Positions 1-11,189 of a DNA stretch of 64,000 bases are shown one piece after another (positions within the stretch are counted from its first letter, which is position 1; the number at the start of each line of letters is the position of its first letter). Both the position numbers and the translations under genes were made by a program. Source of the DNA: Acanthosepion pharaonis. Its lineage: Eukaryota; Mollusca; Cephalopoda; Sepiida; Sepiidae. The stretch is taken from assembly GCA_903632075.3 (NCBI GenBank), contig CAHIKZ030005440.1, forward strand, positions 337,501 through 401,500, written 5' to 3'. Below the pieces are notes generated by a model. The model made no database searches, was not told the DNA's origin, and worked only from the letters and a program-made list of their open reading frames with translations.

Positions 1-225
1 ACTTATAATCTTCAATCAAACCATATAATAACGATCAATGTGTAAATTATTTTCAGATAGAGTGTATCTGTAAAGGAACAAAACGAATAAAATGTTGAGA
101 ATAAACTGTTCTTAGCCAACATGTTTTATCCTCTGGACGAAATGCAATGACTAAAAATAGTTTTTCCTCATCTTTTTATTAAATTATCCATATGTATGAT
201 AAAGAAAAAGAAAGTGTGTTCTCAC

Positions 226-408
226 CTAAGACATTCATAGTCCTCCACTTGTTGGAATTCTTGTGTGTCATCAGCTGGGAGAGGTTGGTATCTTCATTGA
301 AGCGGCTGATAATATCAAATCGACGGATCAGAAGAACACTATCACTGGTCAGTTGTTGCATAAGGCTATCTTCACTCACCACTTTCAAAGGATTTGTCAA
401 ATACACAC
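226..408 (-). CDS. Coding exon 9: YLTNP segment (last exon in window)
   Basis: 183 nt, phase 1 at both ends. It starts G-VYLTNPLKVVSEDSLMQQLT and ends HKNSNKWRTMNVLG. The Asn of YLTNP (about residue 1409) lies about 15 residues after the His, the place of the third catalytic residue (Asp/Asn) in C39-like domains. Acceptor AATTCCAACAG, donor GTCTTAG then GTGAGAAC. The donor shows that the gene continues beyond the left edge. Confidence 0.88.
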
Positions 409-955
409 CTGTTGGAATTTAAAGAAGAAAAACATTTTTAAAGAATTCTTCAGGCTTCAAATATTTTTTCATTGCTAAGTGATAAGGTTTACATTTTGCA
501 GGTGAATTATTGAAGGAATTTTACTGGTTAAATTACAGCCAACACTAATTTACATTCCTATGTTTTTAAGGCAAATTTTCAAGAAATGTCAGAGGGTTTG
601 AATCAAATTTAATGTCAATAAAGAACCTTTGTTCATAGTTGATTTCTGACAACTTCAATATGTACTGGGCTCATCTGAATTGATGCCAAAATAAACTGTT
701 TGGAGTGTCAGAGAAGACAGGTGCATCAGGTTTATCTGGAAGCTAACTTCATAGCCACTAGATGCAGATTTAGCACCACTCAGGATGCCAGTGGCTGTCC
801 CCAACATCTAAACAAGTGGTCAACATAGATCTCCACTTGTTTAGAAGTCAAAAAATCACCTCAGAAATATGCTAGCAGATAGTTCTGGGCCAGAAATGTT
901 TAATACAAGTGAATATTTTACATTCTACATATAATTGCTGAGAACCAACCAAATA
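409..955. other. Intron 8 sequence, nothing recognised
   Basis: AT-rich intronic DNA between exon 9 and the Tigger relic. I see no ORF of note, repeat copy shared with the rest of the window, or RNA gene. Confidence 0.5.
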
Positions 956-3166
956 CAGTGGAACCTTGGTTGTCGAATAGCTCCCTTTTTGTACAAATCA
1001 GTTGCTGAACAAAATTTCAAACAAAAAATTGCACCATTTGTTGTATCATAACTCAGTTAGCAAACAAGCCGACAACACCACATGGGCAGCATGTGATCAC
1101 CGAGTGAGTGAGCATGTGGCATGATTGGTGCCAGTCTTGCCTCAGCCCACACTGAGTATACACACTAAGAACTGTTGTCTGATTTTGCCAATATATCATG
1201 TGTTGTGCATTAATTCTTCTATTTTGTTTTACAGTATTTCATAAGCCACCATGGGACGTAAGAAAGCTAGTGAAAGTGGAAAGAAAAAAATAGCGAGAAC
1301 AACAACAGAAGTGAAGATTATATGAAAGAATGAAAATGGCGTTTGTGCTTCAGATCTGGCTTTACAATATGCCATAGGATAGTCGTCAATTTGTATCATC
1401 CTTAAGAAAAAGGAAACAATAAAAGAGGCTAAGGTTGCCAAAGGAGTGACTTATCACCAAGCAAAGATCTCGGACATTAGAAGTGGAAAAGTTGCTACTG
1501 ATGAAAAGCAGTTGGCCAGTGACAGTATTTCAGAGACAATAATTTGTGAGAAAGCGAAGCATTTGCATCAGGATTTGCTCAAGAAAACCTCAGGTACTAG
1601 TTCTGAGAATAATGTGTTTAAGGCTAGTAGAGGCTGGTTTGAAAAGTTTAAAAAGTGAAGTGGTATACACAGTGTGGTTTGTTATGGAGAGGCTGCAAGT
1701 GCTAATAAAAAAAAGATGCAGAGGAGTTTGTGAAATAGTTTGGTGCGTATGTGAATGCTGAGGGTTTTATTCCCCAGCAAGTATTTGTGATGAAACTGGA
1801 CTGTTTTGGAAGAAAATGCCTACAAGAACATACATAACCCAGGAGGAAAAGGCTTTGCCTGGACACAAGTCTAAAGACAGGCTAACTCTTTTACTTTGTG
1901 GCAAATGTGCGTGTATCATTCAGAGAACCCCTTGTGTGTTTATGAAAAACAATGTTATGAAAAGCAGGTTGCCCATCACGTGGAGGGCTAACAGTTAGCC
2001 CTGGGTGACCAAACAGTTTTTCCTGGAATGGATCTATGAAGCTTTTGCTCCTAGTGTGAGGGATTACCTTAATAAAAATAACTTGCCAGTGAACTGCCTG
2101 CTGTTGTTAGATGATGCTCTTGCTCATCCCCAGACATAGTGGCCGAGTTACTGGAAGAGTTTGACTTCATCTCTGAAGTTTCTGCTTCCTAATACGACTC
2201 CACTGATTCAGCCAATGGACCAACAGGTCCTTTCTAACTAAGAAGATTTGCACATAGCACTTTTTCAAAGGTGCTTTGAAGTTACTTCTGATGGCGAGTT
2301 AACTTTTGGAAGAGCTACTTCAATATCCTGCATTGCTTAAATCTTATTGACAATGCCTGGCAGCAACCGACTTGCAGGACCTTGAACTCATCTTGGAAGA
2401 ACCTCTGGCTTGATTGTGTTGCAGAGGGGGATTTTGAAGGATTTGAGACACAGCCTACTGAAGTTGTAGATGACATTGTGTCTCTGGGCAAAAGCATGGG
2501 CCTGGAAGTCAACACAAAGACACAGTACCAAGTTGTCTACTGACGAACTCAAACTCCTTCAGAAGAAGCAGTAGAAGGAGGTACTTGAGGAGATATCTTC
2601 AGAGGAAGAGGAGAGAAGGGGGGGATATGCCTAGTACTCTTATTAAAGAAATGTGTGCAAAATAAGAAATTTTGTTGAAATGTATTATGCTGATAAGGCA
2701 GTAGCAAGCCATCTCAGTAATCTTTTTCTTCTGTAACATTGTGAAAAAGAGGCAAAAGCAAATTTCAATAGAAAAGTTTTTGGAGAAAAGAGGCCTAGTG
2801 AGTCTAAGGTAAAATCTGCTAGCAAGAAACAAAAAAAATTCAGGAGATGGGGAACTCCCCTTCTAAACAATAACATCCCTTCCCACCCTCCACCTGTGCT
2901 GCCAAGACTCCTCAGCACAGGTAAGGATGAATAAAATGACCTTCTTTATATGCAGCTTTATTCTTTATTCAGTCGTGTTTATCTTTTCTTAGATCAAATG
3001 ACTTTCATTGGTTTTGTGTATGAACTTGTACACGAAATACTGTTGTAAAAGTTTGAATAAGCAATCATCTGGAGTCCAGGAACAGATTAATCCATTTTAC
3101 ATTGAACTTTTTGGTTCACAAACGGTCTTCAGGAATGATTCAAATTCAAAAAGTGAGGTACCACTG
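956..3166 (+). mobile_element. Tigger/pogo-family DNA transposon relic (complete ends)
   Basis: A 2211-bp element flanked by TA on both sides. Its terminal inverted repeats are CAGTGGAACCTTGGTTGTCG on the left and the complement of GTGAGGTACCACTG on the right. Between about 1250 and 2635 the plus strand carries a broken transposase reading frame. It has a CENPB-type N-terminal DNA-binding start (MGRKKASESGKKKI), a KASRGWFEKFKKRSG-like HTH end, a catalytic region with FIPQQVF, KMPTRTYITQEEKALPGHK, RLTLLLC, NNVMKSRLP, LLLDDA..AHP and TPLIQPMDQQV, and an acidic tail. Several stops and frameshifts make it dead. It lies in the intron before exon 9, on the opposite strand to the host gene. Confidence 0.88.
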
Positions 3167-3238
3167 TATATATTTATACTTCCCAATCAGTAATTTCTGC
3201 TAGAGGGACATTTATTGTATTACGTGTAGTTCTCTTAC

Positions 3239-3343
3239 CTTTTGAACTGACACCATAGATCATCTGATGATGCCAAGAATCTGGGATAACCCAACCAGGG
3301 CGAACAGATTTCTGGATATTTAATGTTGCAAGTGGAACAGCAT
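3239..3343 (-). CDS. Coding exon 8: catalytic His segment
   Basis: 105 nt, phase 1 at both ends. It encodes AVPLATLNIQKSVRPGWVIP then DSWHHQMIYGVSSK. The His pair at about residues 1393-1394, followed by a hydrophobic strand and Gly, matches the His region of C39-like peptidases. Acceptor TTTTTGTAG, donor TCAAAAG then GTAAGAG. The Tigger relic begins 73 bp downstream of it in the next intron. Confidence 0.88.
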
Positions 3344-4170
3344 CTACAAAAAGAAACAAAAAAAAAGTCTGGTGATTAAAAAGTTCAGGTGTCCTTGACT
3401 TAAGACAGTTCCATTCCTATGATGCGTCATAACACAATTTTCTGTGAATGAGCACTTATGGCACTCACCTATGCCAATGAAATAGTAAAGTAATAATCTC
3501 GGACATAATGCATTTCTATGACATGTTAATTAAATCTAAAATAAACATAATAAATACATAGGAAATGAAAATAATGTGTAATAAAATAAAAATTAAACTG
3601 TTTTAAAGATGCTTGTATATTTATTGCCAGTGTTGAAAAAAAAAAAAAAAAAAAAAAAAAAAACGAACAAAAACGGGAATTCTCCAACTTATAGTTTAAC
3701 AAGGTGTCCTTATCTCTTATAGGGAAACTCAGCATGTATACATTTAAGGTACACAAAAACACAACAAACCAACCCTGTTTGCATTGTATGTATAAGGCAA
3801 AAGGCATAATTCAAAACAAGATTAATAGAGATTGGTCTGTAATCGAGAATTGTCATAGGTCGGGACTGTCGTAACTTGGTAGCTTTACTGTAATTCATGA
3901 ATGGTTCCACAGAGAAGATTTTTGCAGTTTAATAGGGAGTTTTTAGTGTTATTGTAATGAAAGCGATAGAGTTTTTTTTAAATTTTTTTTTTATATAAAG
4001 AAACACACAGATGCCAGAATTTAGAAATAAATGGAAATAAAAGACAAAAAACTCTTATGAATTTCAACCGCATTAGTTCCCCCCCCCCTATCCTGCTCAG
4101 TGGTTATCAACATGAGCTGGCAGTTAAGAAATGAACAAATTCAGATTTCCTATAGCCCAGTGCTTAACCA

Positions 4171-4204
<34 letters not shown>

Positions 4205-4662
4205 TTTTACTATTGTTTTTTGATATACCCACATAATCACTTAGTGGGTGAAAAAGAAGAAAAAAAAAAGCTTATTTTATTTTTTTTCACTAATAGATAA
4301 GTTTAGGAATTGTATTATAGAAATAGTAAATGCTTTATTTTGAAGTAAAACTAATTTAATGAAAATGAACTTGTATTTAACAACTAAGTTCTATGGAACA
4401 TTTATGCACACACGGGTAAAATAACTGATAATAAACCATTTAAAAATATGTAAGTAATTAATGAATTAAGTGCAGATTTAGTCATTCTTTTTGTATTCTT
4501 GATCTTTCAAAGATTTTGTTGCAGCTCACATACATAGAGATCATAAAAACTACTCACTCCTAAATGTTTTGGGGGAGTCTTTTATAAAACCTAAAACAAA
4601 TTCTACTTTTGAATCAAATGTTTTCTTCCTACTTTACAAGAATGAAAAAGGTTTACATTTAC
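3344..4662. other. Intron 7 sequence
   Basis: AT-rich intron with a 25-bp A run (about 3637-3663), a C run near 4081 and a 28-bp T run (about 4170-4198). No gene or clear mobile element recognised. Confidence 0.5.
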
Positions 4663-4719
4663 CAGTTTTGCCAACAGGAATTTTAGAAATCTTGTTATCC
4701 TGGTCATAAAAAACAAAGC
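4663..4719 (-). CDS. Coding mini-exon 7 of C39-like gene
   Basis: Only 57 nt, phase 1 at both ends. It encodes G-FVFYDQDNKISKIPVGKT, a probable beta-strand pair. The acceptor (ATTTCCTTGAG) is weak and the donor is AAACTG then GTAAATG. It is too short for ordinary ORF finding. I accept it because frame and phase match both neighbours and no stop interrupts it. Confidence 0.75.
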
Positions 4720-4941
4720 CTCAAGGAAATCTTAGGCGATTTTTCATATTTTCAAGGCACAAGCAAATTGGAAATAAGAGTTACTACCAAGGACAAAAAT
4801 TGAGTTACTCAGTGTAATCTTTTGTATTCTTGATTTTCTGAGGGTTTTTTTCATCTCTCCCCCAAGCACACAAATCCTAAGAAAGAAATACTGAGTGAAA
4901 TTCTCCAAACCCCATGAGAAGAGCTTTTTTTTGGTTTTTAC

Positions 4942-5073
4942 CTTTTTTCATCCATTCTCCCAGCCATTTTAAAAGGTGCACATCTCTTTGCGGATGGAAA
5001 TCAAAAAACCTTCCTCTGATTGCACCATTCGTGACAGATTCCACACATTTAATCAGTACTTCAGCAGTTGTAC
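4942..5073 (-). CDS. Coding exon 6 of C39-like gene
   Basis: 132 nt, phase 1 at both ends. It completes a Gly codon and then encodes 43 residues including GTTAEVLIKCVESVTNG, RGRFFDFHPQRDVHLLKWL and GEWMKK. The acceptor is CTTTGAAG and the donor AAAAAG then GTAAAAACC, slightly weaker than the others. The predicted helix-loop-helix content fits the middle of a papain-like domain. Confidence 0.86.
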
Positions 5074-5625
5074 CTTCAAAGAAAGCAAAACATTTCCTCA
5101 TGAAAAAGAAAAGATGACGACAAAAAAAACCCCACTGGGTTTTGAGATTTGTGTGTTTAAACTGTCAGGTAGATATTTATTTGCACTTATCCCATTTGAT
5201 TGAACAATCAAGATAAGTGATAAATTAGTTGGGGCAAAAAGAAACAAGAACATTGTTATTATTGTCAGGGAGTAATTATTGCCTAAATTTTTGATAAAGT
5301 CTCTTGAATAAAAGATAGAGAAAAAGTTTCTGCAGACATCTTGATGTCCTGTGATTTCTTGATTTTATAGGCCTGGAGAAAGCAATCTTAGCATGCTACA
5401 CCTTTGGAAGCACCTGAAAGCCATATCTCATGTTGACCCAAGCCTCATGAGTGAAATTAGGTAGACAGAACTCTTTATCACAAGTCATGACTGAGGCTTT
5501 GAATGTGCTAGGCTTGTTCAGACTTGATAATATGCTCTCTCCCAGAAACTGGAGTGTTGGACACAATTGTGCCTGAGCAGGCATCTGCAATAGTGATTGG
5601 CATCCTTGGATATGAATGGCCAACC

Positions 5626-5668
<43 letters not shown>

Positions 5669-5989
5669 GGTAAGATGAGAACAAATGGAGTATAATTCCA
5701 CTGTGTATAACAATTTAAAAGAGGGCTCAATACAGAGTTGAGCTAAATATTTATTTTAGGATATTAGAGAGAGAGGGGAAAAAAAAAAAAAAGTCGCTAA
5801 ATGATTATAATCATGTTTCAACATCAAAAATGTGTCTCCACAGGTGATGTCAAGCCACTAGTGATCGGAAGATTAATTTAATGCTTTGAAATTTTATTTT
5901 TTGTTTGCCAAGGTTTTGGCAACACCCAAGGAGACACATTTGCAATATTGAAAGATCATTGTAATAGTGTAGCGATTTTTAACAAAATA

Positions 5990-6028
<39 letters not shown>

Positions 6029-6430
6029 TCAAATTCTTTTTGAGATATAAGTTGAAAATTTTTGTGTGATGTATTTTGTTCTTTAGGACTAAGTCTATGT
6101 TAACACTGATGCAACAAGCAGATGAACAAGAGAAACATGCTGAGAATTTTAAATTCAAAATAATTTTGTTCTTTTTAAACATGTGCTTTGGGTATATGAT
6201 TGAGCCAATTTCATTTAGATTCTTTTTTTTTTTTTTGTTTATATTTCCAGCACTTTTGTTGTTAAATATCGTCCCACACTGTTATAATAGAAGATCTGCC
6301 AAGAAAGGTGAAATGCTGTAAAAACCTGCATGCAAATTTACTGTGGATAAATTCGTGATTAAAGCACTTCCTAAACATTTTCACCTTAGTAAATTGTGTC
6401 CTTTTTTTAGTTCGAGCAACAATCAAAGTG
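5074..6430. repeat. Intron 5 sequence with (AT)n and (AC)n microsatellites
   Basis: Contains (AT)n at 5626-5652 running into (AC)n to 5668, an A run near 5780, and (AT)n at 5992-6026. No other structure recognised. Confidence 0.7.
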
Positions 6431-6520
6431 TGTTGTGGTGTAATGGATATTGGATCAGAATGAGAAATTAGAGAGCTGAGTTCTAATTCCAGTTGGGTTC
6501 GTTGCATTCACTTACGCGCA
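6430..6520 (+). repeat. tRNA-like SINE fragment, plus orientation
   Basis: GTTGTGGTGTAATGGATATT looks like a Pol III A box, and GAGTTCTAATTCCAG like a B box. They are followed by GTTGGGTTCGTTGCATTCAC, matching the tRNA-like portion of the 5S-tRNA SINE family described below but on the opposite strand. No 5S part is seen beside it. Confidence 0.5.
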
Positions 6521-6809
6521 TAGTCAGTAAGGAATCAAGAGAGATGATTGCACAAGTGTGCATCACACATGGCACTTTGTGCATTCTTTTTTGTAAGATT
6601 AGTCTCAATAGTGAGCAACTAATTCCTTTAATGTCTTCTTTTGTAAAAAGGCATGAACAAAAAAGGGATTTTGTAGTAGTTTTGCATGTGTAGGCATACA
6701 AATTAAATGGGGGTAGTGACCTAGTGTCGCAGTAGATAATTAGCTAAAATTAAATTAAGTTAATTACTTAAGAAATTCTTCAGTATTTAAACCATTTTTT
6801 GTCACTCAC

Positions 6810-6921
6810 CTGCCTTTGCTCTTGAAAATAAATATGGGGCAACGGGTGCTGATGTATCTCTCAGGTTGACAGGGGCCTTTTCTAAAACCTTCGACTTCTC
6901 AACAGGAAAGTCAAATGCATT
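6810..6921 (-). CDS. Coding exon 5 of C39-like gene
   Basis: The acceptor is TTTGTACAG and the donor AAGGCAG then GTGAGTG. It enters in phase 0 and leaves in phase 1. The 37 codons continue the helix after the Cys (NAFDFPVEKSKVLEKAPVNL and on to APYLFSRAKA). Continuity of the helix LNVLNAFDFP across the splice supports the model. Confidence 0.87.
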
Positions 6922-7117
6922 CTGTACAAAAAAAAAATAAAAAAAAATAAAATAATTTTTAAGGTTTTCTCATTTTACAAACATGAAAGAAAGCCAATTG
7001 TTTTAATGTTCCAACTTTTTAGAAATTGGAACCTTTAAACCAATATTTTAAGCCATCCCGCCAACAAAACGCCTCTTAGAGCCATCACGTCGATGAAAGG
7101 TGTATGTTAATCCCAAT

Positions 7118-7720
7118 GATATTCCAAAAATTCAATTTTTAATTGCGAGGTGTGGGGAACCTTAAGAAAAAGAAATAAATTTTTTCCCTTACTGACAAAT
7201 TTACACGTATGGACTCCTGTAGCAAAAATGGCCAAGCAATCTTCAATCAAAGATAGATGTGAATTTTTTATTTTAATCCTTTCACTCCAAGCAAGGTAAT
7301 AAAGCCACTAAGACACATAGGCCATACCAAGTTTTAAAAAAAATATCAGAAAAATATAATATTAAAGAGAGGCCAGTAAAAAAACAAGAATTCAGAAAAT
7401 AATGATTGACTTTGCACTTTAATTTTTGAAGAAAGTTCACTGGGAAGCAAGAAGAGCTTTACAAGCAAGAAGCACAATAGAAGAAACTGTTAGCATAGAA
7501 CTTATGATTACATGTAAACATTTTGACTGTAAAAGGATGAGACCTTCCTTGCCACTAATCTCGTACTTTGCTTAAATTCATAAGGTCTAGATACCATAGA
7601 GGAAAGTTCATCAGAACAATTACCATGAAAATAGTTATAGAAAAGGTAGAGGGGAAACTATTCTACAGTGGGGAAAATGACTGAGGACAAGGTGCCAGGT
7701 CAGGACCACAATATTGCAGA
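7118..7720 (-). mobile_element. LINE 3' end, truncated copy
   Basis: Shares a long block with 28690-29170, 36722-37165, 45545-46390 and 53328-53632, and in the other orientation with 27310-27900. On the minus strand the family encodes a decayed reverse-transcriptase-LINE C-terminus with the pattern CNxKFYVNSFLYRTSxLWNS LPASCFP. It ends in a tail matching TAGTGGCTTTATTGCCTTGC. Probably CR1/Jockey-like; the clade is inferred. Confidence 0.6.
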
Positions 7721-7865
7721 CTCTTTGGATTTAAAAAAAAAATTTAATTGTCAGATTGTATTTTTTTTTTCTTTTTGGCTAATTTCATGATTGAAATAAA
7801 ATCCAAGAACTTAATAGGAAAGTATTGAATGGGTCACGAGAAAGGATAGCTGAAAGTGTGCTTAC

Positions 7866-8001
7866 CAGAACATTGAGGACAGCAATAGGCCCACAGGCAG
7901 ACACATCACTTTCTGTCTGTTTTACTTGCATCCGGTAGACTTGGTTCTCATCCCAGATCATAACACGTTCGATGCTGGAATGGCATGACTTGGAGGGAGG
8001 C

Positions 8002-8003
<2 letters not shown>
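7866..8003 (-). CDS. Coding exon 4: catalytic Cys segment of C39-like domain
   Basis: 138 nt, phase 0 at both ends, 46 residues (about 1223-1268). It contains RVMIWDENQVYRMQVKQTES and then DVSACGPIAVLNVL. The Cys of SACGP (about residue 1259), with a Gln eight residues earlier, fits the oxyanion-Gln/nucleophile-Cys arrangement of C39 and other papain-like peptidases. The acceptor polypyrimidine tract is an unbroken run of about 31 T on the transcribed strand, interrupted by nothing before TAG. Donor is TTCTG then GTAAG. Confidence 0.88.
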
Positions 8004-8041
<38 letters not shown>

Positions 8042-8204
8042 GCAGAAATTTTGATTATCAAAATTTGTAAAATTTTCTAATAAATTCTTGTGTTCAGGCT
8101 TCTCCGACATGAGCAGTTTTAACAAACAATAATTCCAAGTTGAGTTACATTACAAAGAGGGCTTTTTTTTATTTTTGAAACAAAGAATAATCTATTTGAT
8201 AGAT

Positions 8205-8790
8205 TAGTTTTCTATGCCTTATCAAGCATATGCAAGTTATTTAAAGTCAGAAAATATTTTCAGATTGTAAGAATTGTATAATTGTAAGCGATAATGATTT
8301 AGTGATGATAGCTGGGTGGAGAAGAGGTGGATTCCTGCCTAATCAGAATTTGATAAACTAACAAGAAATTATGATATAAAGTGGGGGATCGATTCTATAT
8401 TACAATCAATATGTAAACTAGTCCTCCACTTTATGGCCACGGCAGTTTCTAGGTTATAGAGAATGTAAATAAATCTTAAAGACGTGGTTCTGTAGTTAAA
8501 TCAGCATTTCATCGATTGATTCATTTTCTAAACCTTTGCAGATTATTAAAAGCCAGAAAATATTTTTAGATTGTAAGAATTAAAAAAAAAAAAAAAAAAA
8601 AAAACAACAAGCGATACAAGTCTTACTAATTAACTCATAGCTGGGGGAAAGGCAGATTCATATCTGATCAGAATTTGATAAACAAGAAACTATAATGTGG
8701 GTATAATAATGAACGATCAATTTTTCAATTACAATTAATATATAAACTGATCCCTCACTTTGTGACCACGGTAGTTTCTATACAACTATA
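8205..8790 (-). repeat. Two adjacent partial copies of the SINE body with a shared flank
   Basis: Blocks at about 8215-8450 and 8535-8785 are alike: SINE tail (AGAAAATATTTTYAGATTGT), then AATCAGAATTTGATAAAC, then CTTTATGGCCACGGCAGTTTC (CTTTGTGACCACGGTAGTTTC in the second). The shared part continues past the SINE, so this is a local duplication of about 340 bp period rather than two insertions. It lies just upstream of exon 4 in transcript sense. Confidence 0.6.
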
Positions 8791-8812
8791 TTCCAGAGAA
8801 TAGGTTTTTTTC

Positions 8813-9092
8813 ATTTATTTATTTGACAGATTTTATTTAAATATTATTCTTAGTGGATACTTGTGTTTGAGTAGAAGCTCTGTTTATTTATTGAACAGTG
8901 TTTGTGGTCTGCTAACGTGAATACTTGAGAAATCTTGTTAGAGAAAAATATCCTGCCAGAAAGTACGTATTTCTCTCTACATGCTGGCAGGTGAAAATAT
9001 AGTGTTTAATAAATAAATGATGTCTTCTCAAATATGAGTATCGACTAAAAATAATGCTTAAAATGCTAAAAATCTGATGGGATTGACAAAAT
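8813..9092. mobile_element. Foldback MITE-like element
   Basis: Partially palindromic. The left arm (GACAGATTTTATTTAAATA, TTCTTAGTGGATACTTGTGT, GAACAGTG) is mirrored by the right arm (CACTAT..AATAAATAAATG, TATGAGTATCGACTAAAAAT, AATCTGATGG), and CTGCCAG / CTGGCAG sit at the centre. Related elements occur at 10480-10760 and 31617-31800. Confidence 0.5.
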
Positions 9093-9103
9093 AAAAAATC
9101 CAT

Positions 9104-9173
<70 letters not shown>

Positions 9174-9649
9174 ATCAGCAGATTCCACAACCTTGGTTTT
9201 AACCTTACGGTATCTTCAGGCAATTTCAGCCAATTGATTTCCTAATGCTTTATTTAAAAACCACAAACAAAAAGACACCACATTTACTCTTGTTTATTAA
9301 ACATTAAATTACATCACTTAGCATGTCACATTTCTCATATAAAGTAAAATTTGCAATATATCTGCAAAAGCACAATGTGAATAAAGACAAAAGGAAAATT
9401 TATCTTAGTCGACAGGTTTCATCATCTAAAACTTTATCAAGGCAAATGTAAGGATTTTATTTTGCAATAAATAAATGCAAAATTGTTAGTTTTTCCAATT
9501 GTTTAGATTTAAGAAACGCTTATAAATATTCATCAGGCTAATGGAAAGGTTAAGTTAAATTATGGAGGATGCAAAGTGATGCAATTTAATGCTTAATAAG
9601 AGTAAATGTTTTTTTTTAAATTCTCTATAATTTACTTAGACTTTTATTT

Positions 9650-9699
<50 letters not shown>

Positions 9700-9700
9700 C
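9104..9700. repeat. (GT)n/(AT)n microsatellites and intronic AT-rich DNA
   Basis: (GT)n at 9104-9120 flows into (AT)n at 9121-9170. A second (AT)n spans about 9651-9698. The DNA between shows no gene. Confidence 0.75.
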
Positions 9701-10479
9701 TTGATAATGGTACGGAACTTTGTATTTTAAGTTTGATTTTTATAACTGAATTTGAATTAAAGTTTCAGTTTTGTGATGGTAATATATTAAAAGAAAATAT
9801 TATAAAATATTATATATATATATATATATAATAAAAAAAAAAAAAAAAGATGTTTTAGCCAACATTATTTTTAATTAATATAAATGTTTTTGGTGAGTAG
9901 ACATGTACATATTAAAATATGAGTATCCAGTTCAACTATTAAATCTATTCTAATTAAAGAATGGACATTAAATTTTAAATTATCCTCATGCTTCAGAATA
10001 GATATTTGTGAAATCTATTTTTTTTGATGAGGTGTAGCTTTCTAGTTTTGTCTTGCAGTAAAAGAGTTAGTGCTAATTCTTTAAGAGGCAAGGTTTGACC
10101 AATACTTTCTTCATTTAGATATCAAAACTCTGGTACCAATTTCAGTTCTCCCCAGCTGTCTACCTACCATGCTGTCTTTGATATTTCGATTCAGATATTT
10201 CTTTTTCATTTTTAAATTGTTTTATGAATTTTTTTTAAATCATTTAATTTTAAAAATTAAAAAAAAAAATTAAATTTTTAAATATATTTAAATAACTACA
10301 TAGATATTTCTGATTATCCCTGTGGGGCATTTACCCTCAAATTTTTAAACTACTCATAATTCCTAGTTGGTAACTTGTTTATTTTGCTCTCTCCCACTAC
10401 TCTCCTGGCTCAGTGAGGGTGTGGTAGCAGGCATGGTGATGCAGTTGTAGTTCAGTTAACACTGGAGGTAGATGCTAGG

Positions 10480-10760
10480 GGAGCATCCATTTTTGGAAAT
10501 CCTAAGTGACTAAGGCAGAATTAAACATTATTTTTTAGTAGATAGCACCACACTGGAGTAGATGCTCCATTTTTACTTTTAAACAGTATATTTATTATAG
10601 TATACCAGGTTGAATATTTGAAAAATCTAATTAAAGAAAAATATTCAAGGCGGTAAATATACTGTTTAGAAATAAAAACAGAGCATCTAATCAAGTTTAA
10701 CCTTAAAGTTTAGCATTAGTCACCTTGGATTTCTGAAAATGGATACTCTTCTGGCATCCA
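10480..10760. mobile_element. Foldback element with nested inverted arms
   Basis: Three nested inverted pairs share one centre near 10630. Outer: 10486-10512 with 10717-10744 (CATTTTTGGAAATCCTAAGT mirrored). Middle: 10559-10600 with 10652-10687 (AGATGCTC...GTATATTTA mirrored). Inner: TTGAATATTTG with AAATATTCAA. It is bordered by an imperfect direct repeat (about 10443-10480 and 10838-10875, GTTGTAGTTCAGTT type). It lies 220-500 nt downstream of the exon 3 donor in the host transcript. Confidence 0.65.
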
Positions 10761-10982
10761 CTAAAAATAATGTTTAAGTGATATAAATCTGTCGGATTAA
10801 CAAATAAAAAATCCATTACTTCTTTAGAAATTTAGCATATGTTGTAGCTCAGTTGTTGATGGAGGCAGATATCAGGGGGAGTATTTCATAAATCAAGATC
10901 AAAATTAAAAGACAATACCAAAAGAAAACCTTTTTTTTTGTTTTTAAAACAATGTTTGATATTCATAAATATTTTAGCTTAC

Positions 10983-11139
10983 CTTTGAGTGCTGCATGTT
11001 TAAAACCTGCACATCAGTTTTGTGGAGAGAATCCGGAGAAACACAACAGCATTTGTCACCTGGACTGTCGGCTGTGCATTTATCCAAGTGTACGCCATCA
11101 ATGTCCTCATAGATTGGCTCAGATACACCAGGATTATCA
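10983..11139 (-). CDS. Coding exon 3 of C39-like gene
   Basis: The acceptor is a clean pyrimidine tract ending CCCATCCTAG. The donor is CTCAAAG then GTAAGC. The first base completes the Arg codon split from exon 2. It then encodes 52 residues (about 1171-1222) reading DNPGVSEPIYEDIDGVHLDK and so on, with a CCC triplet, and ends in phase 0. PIYEDI is a possible Tyr-phosphorylation/SH2-type short motif. This is a linker before the folded domain. A LINE reverse-transcriptase fragment begins about 50 bp before its acceptor. Confidence 0.88.
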
Positions 11140-11189
11140 CTAGGATGGGAAAAAGAAATCCTGTTGCAACATGGAAAGGATGTCATGGT

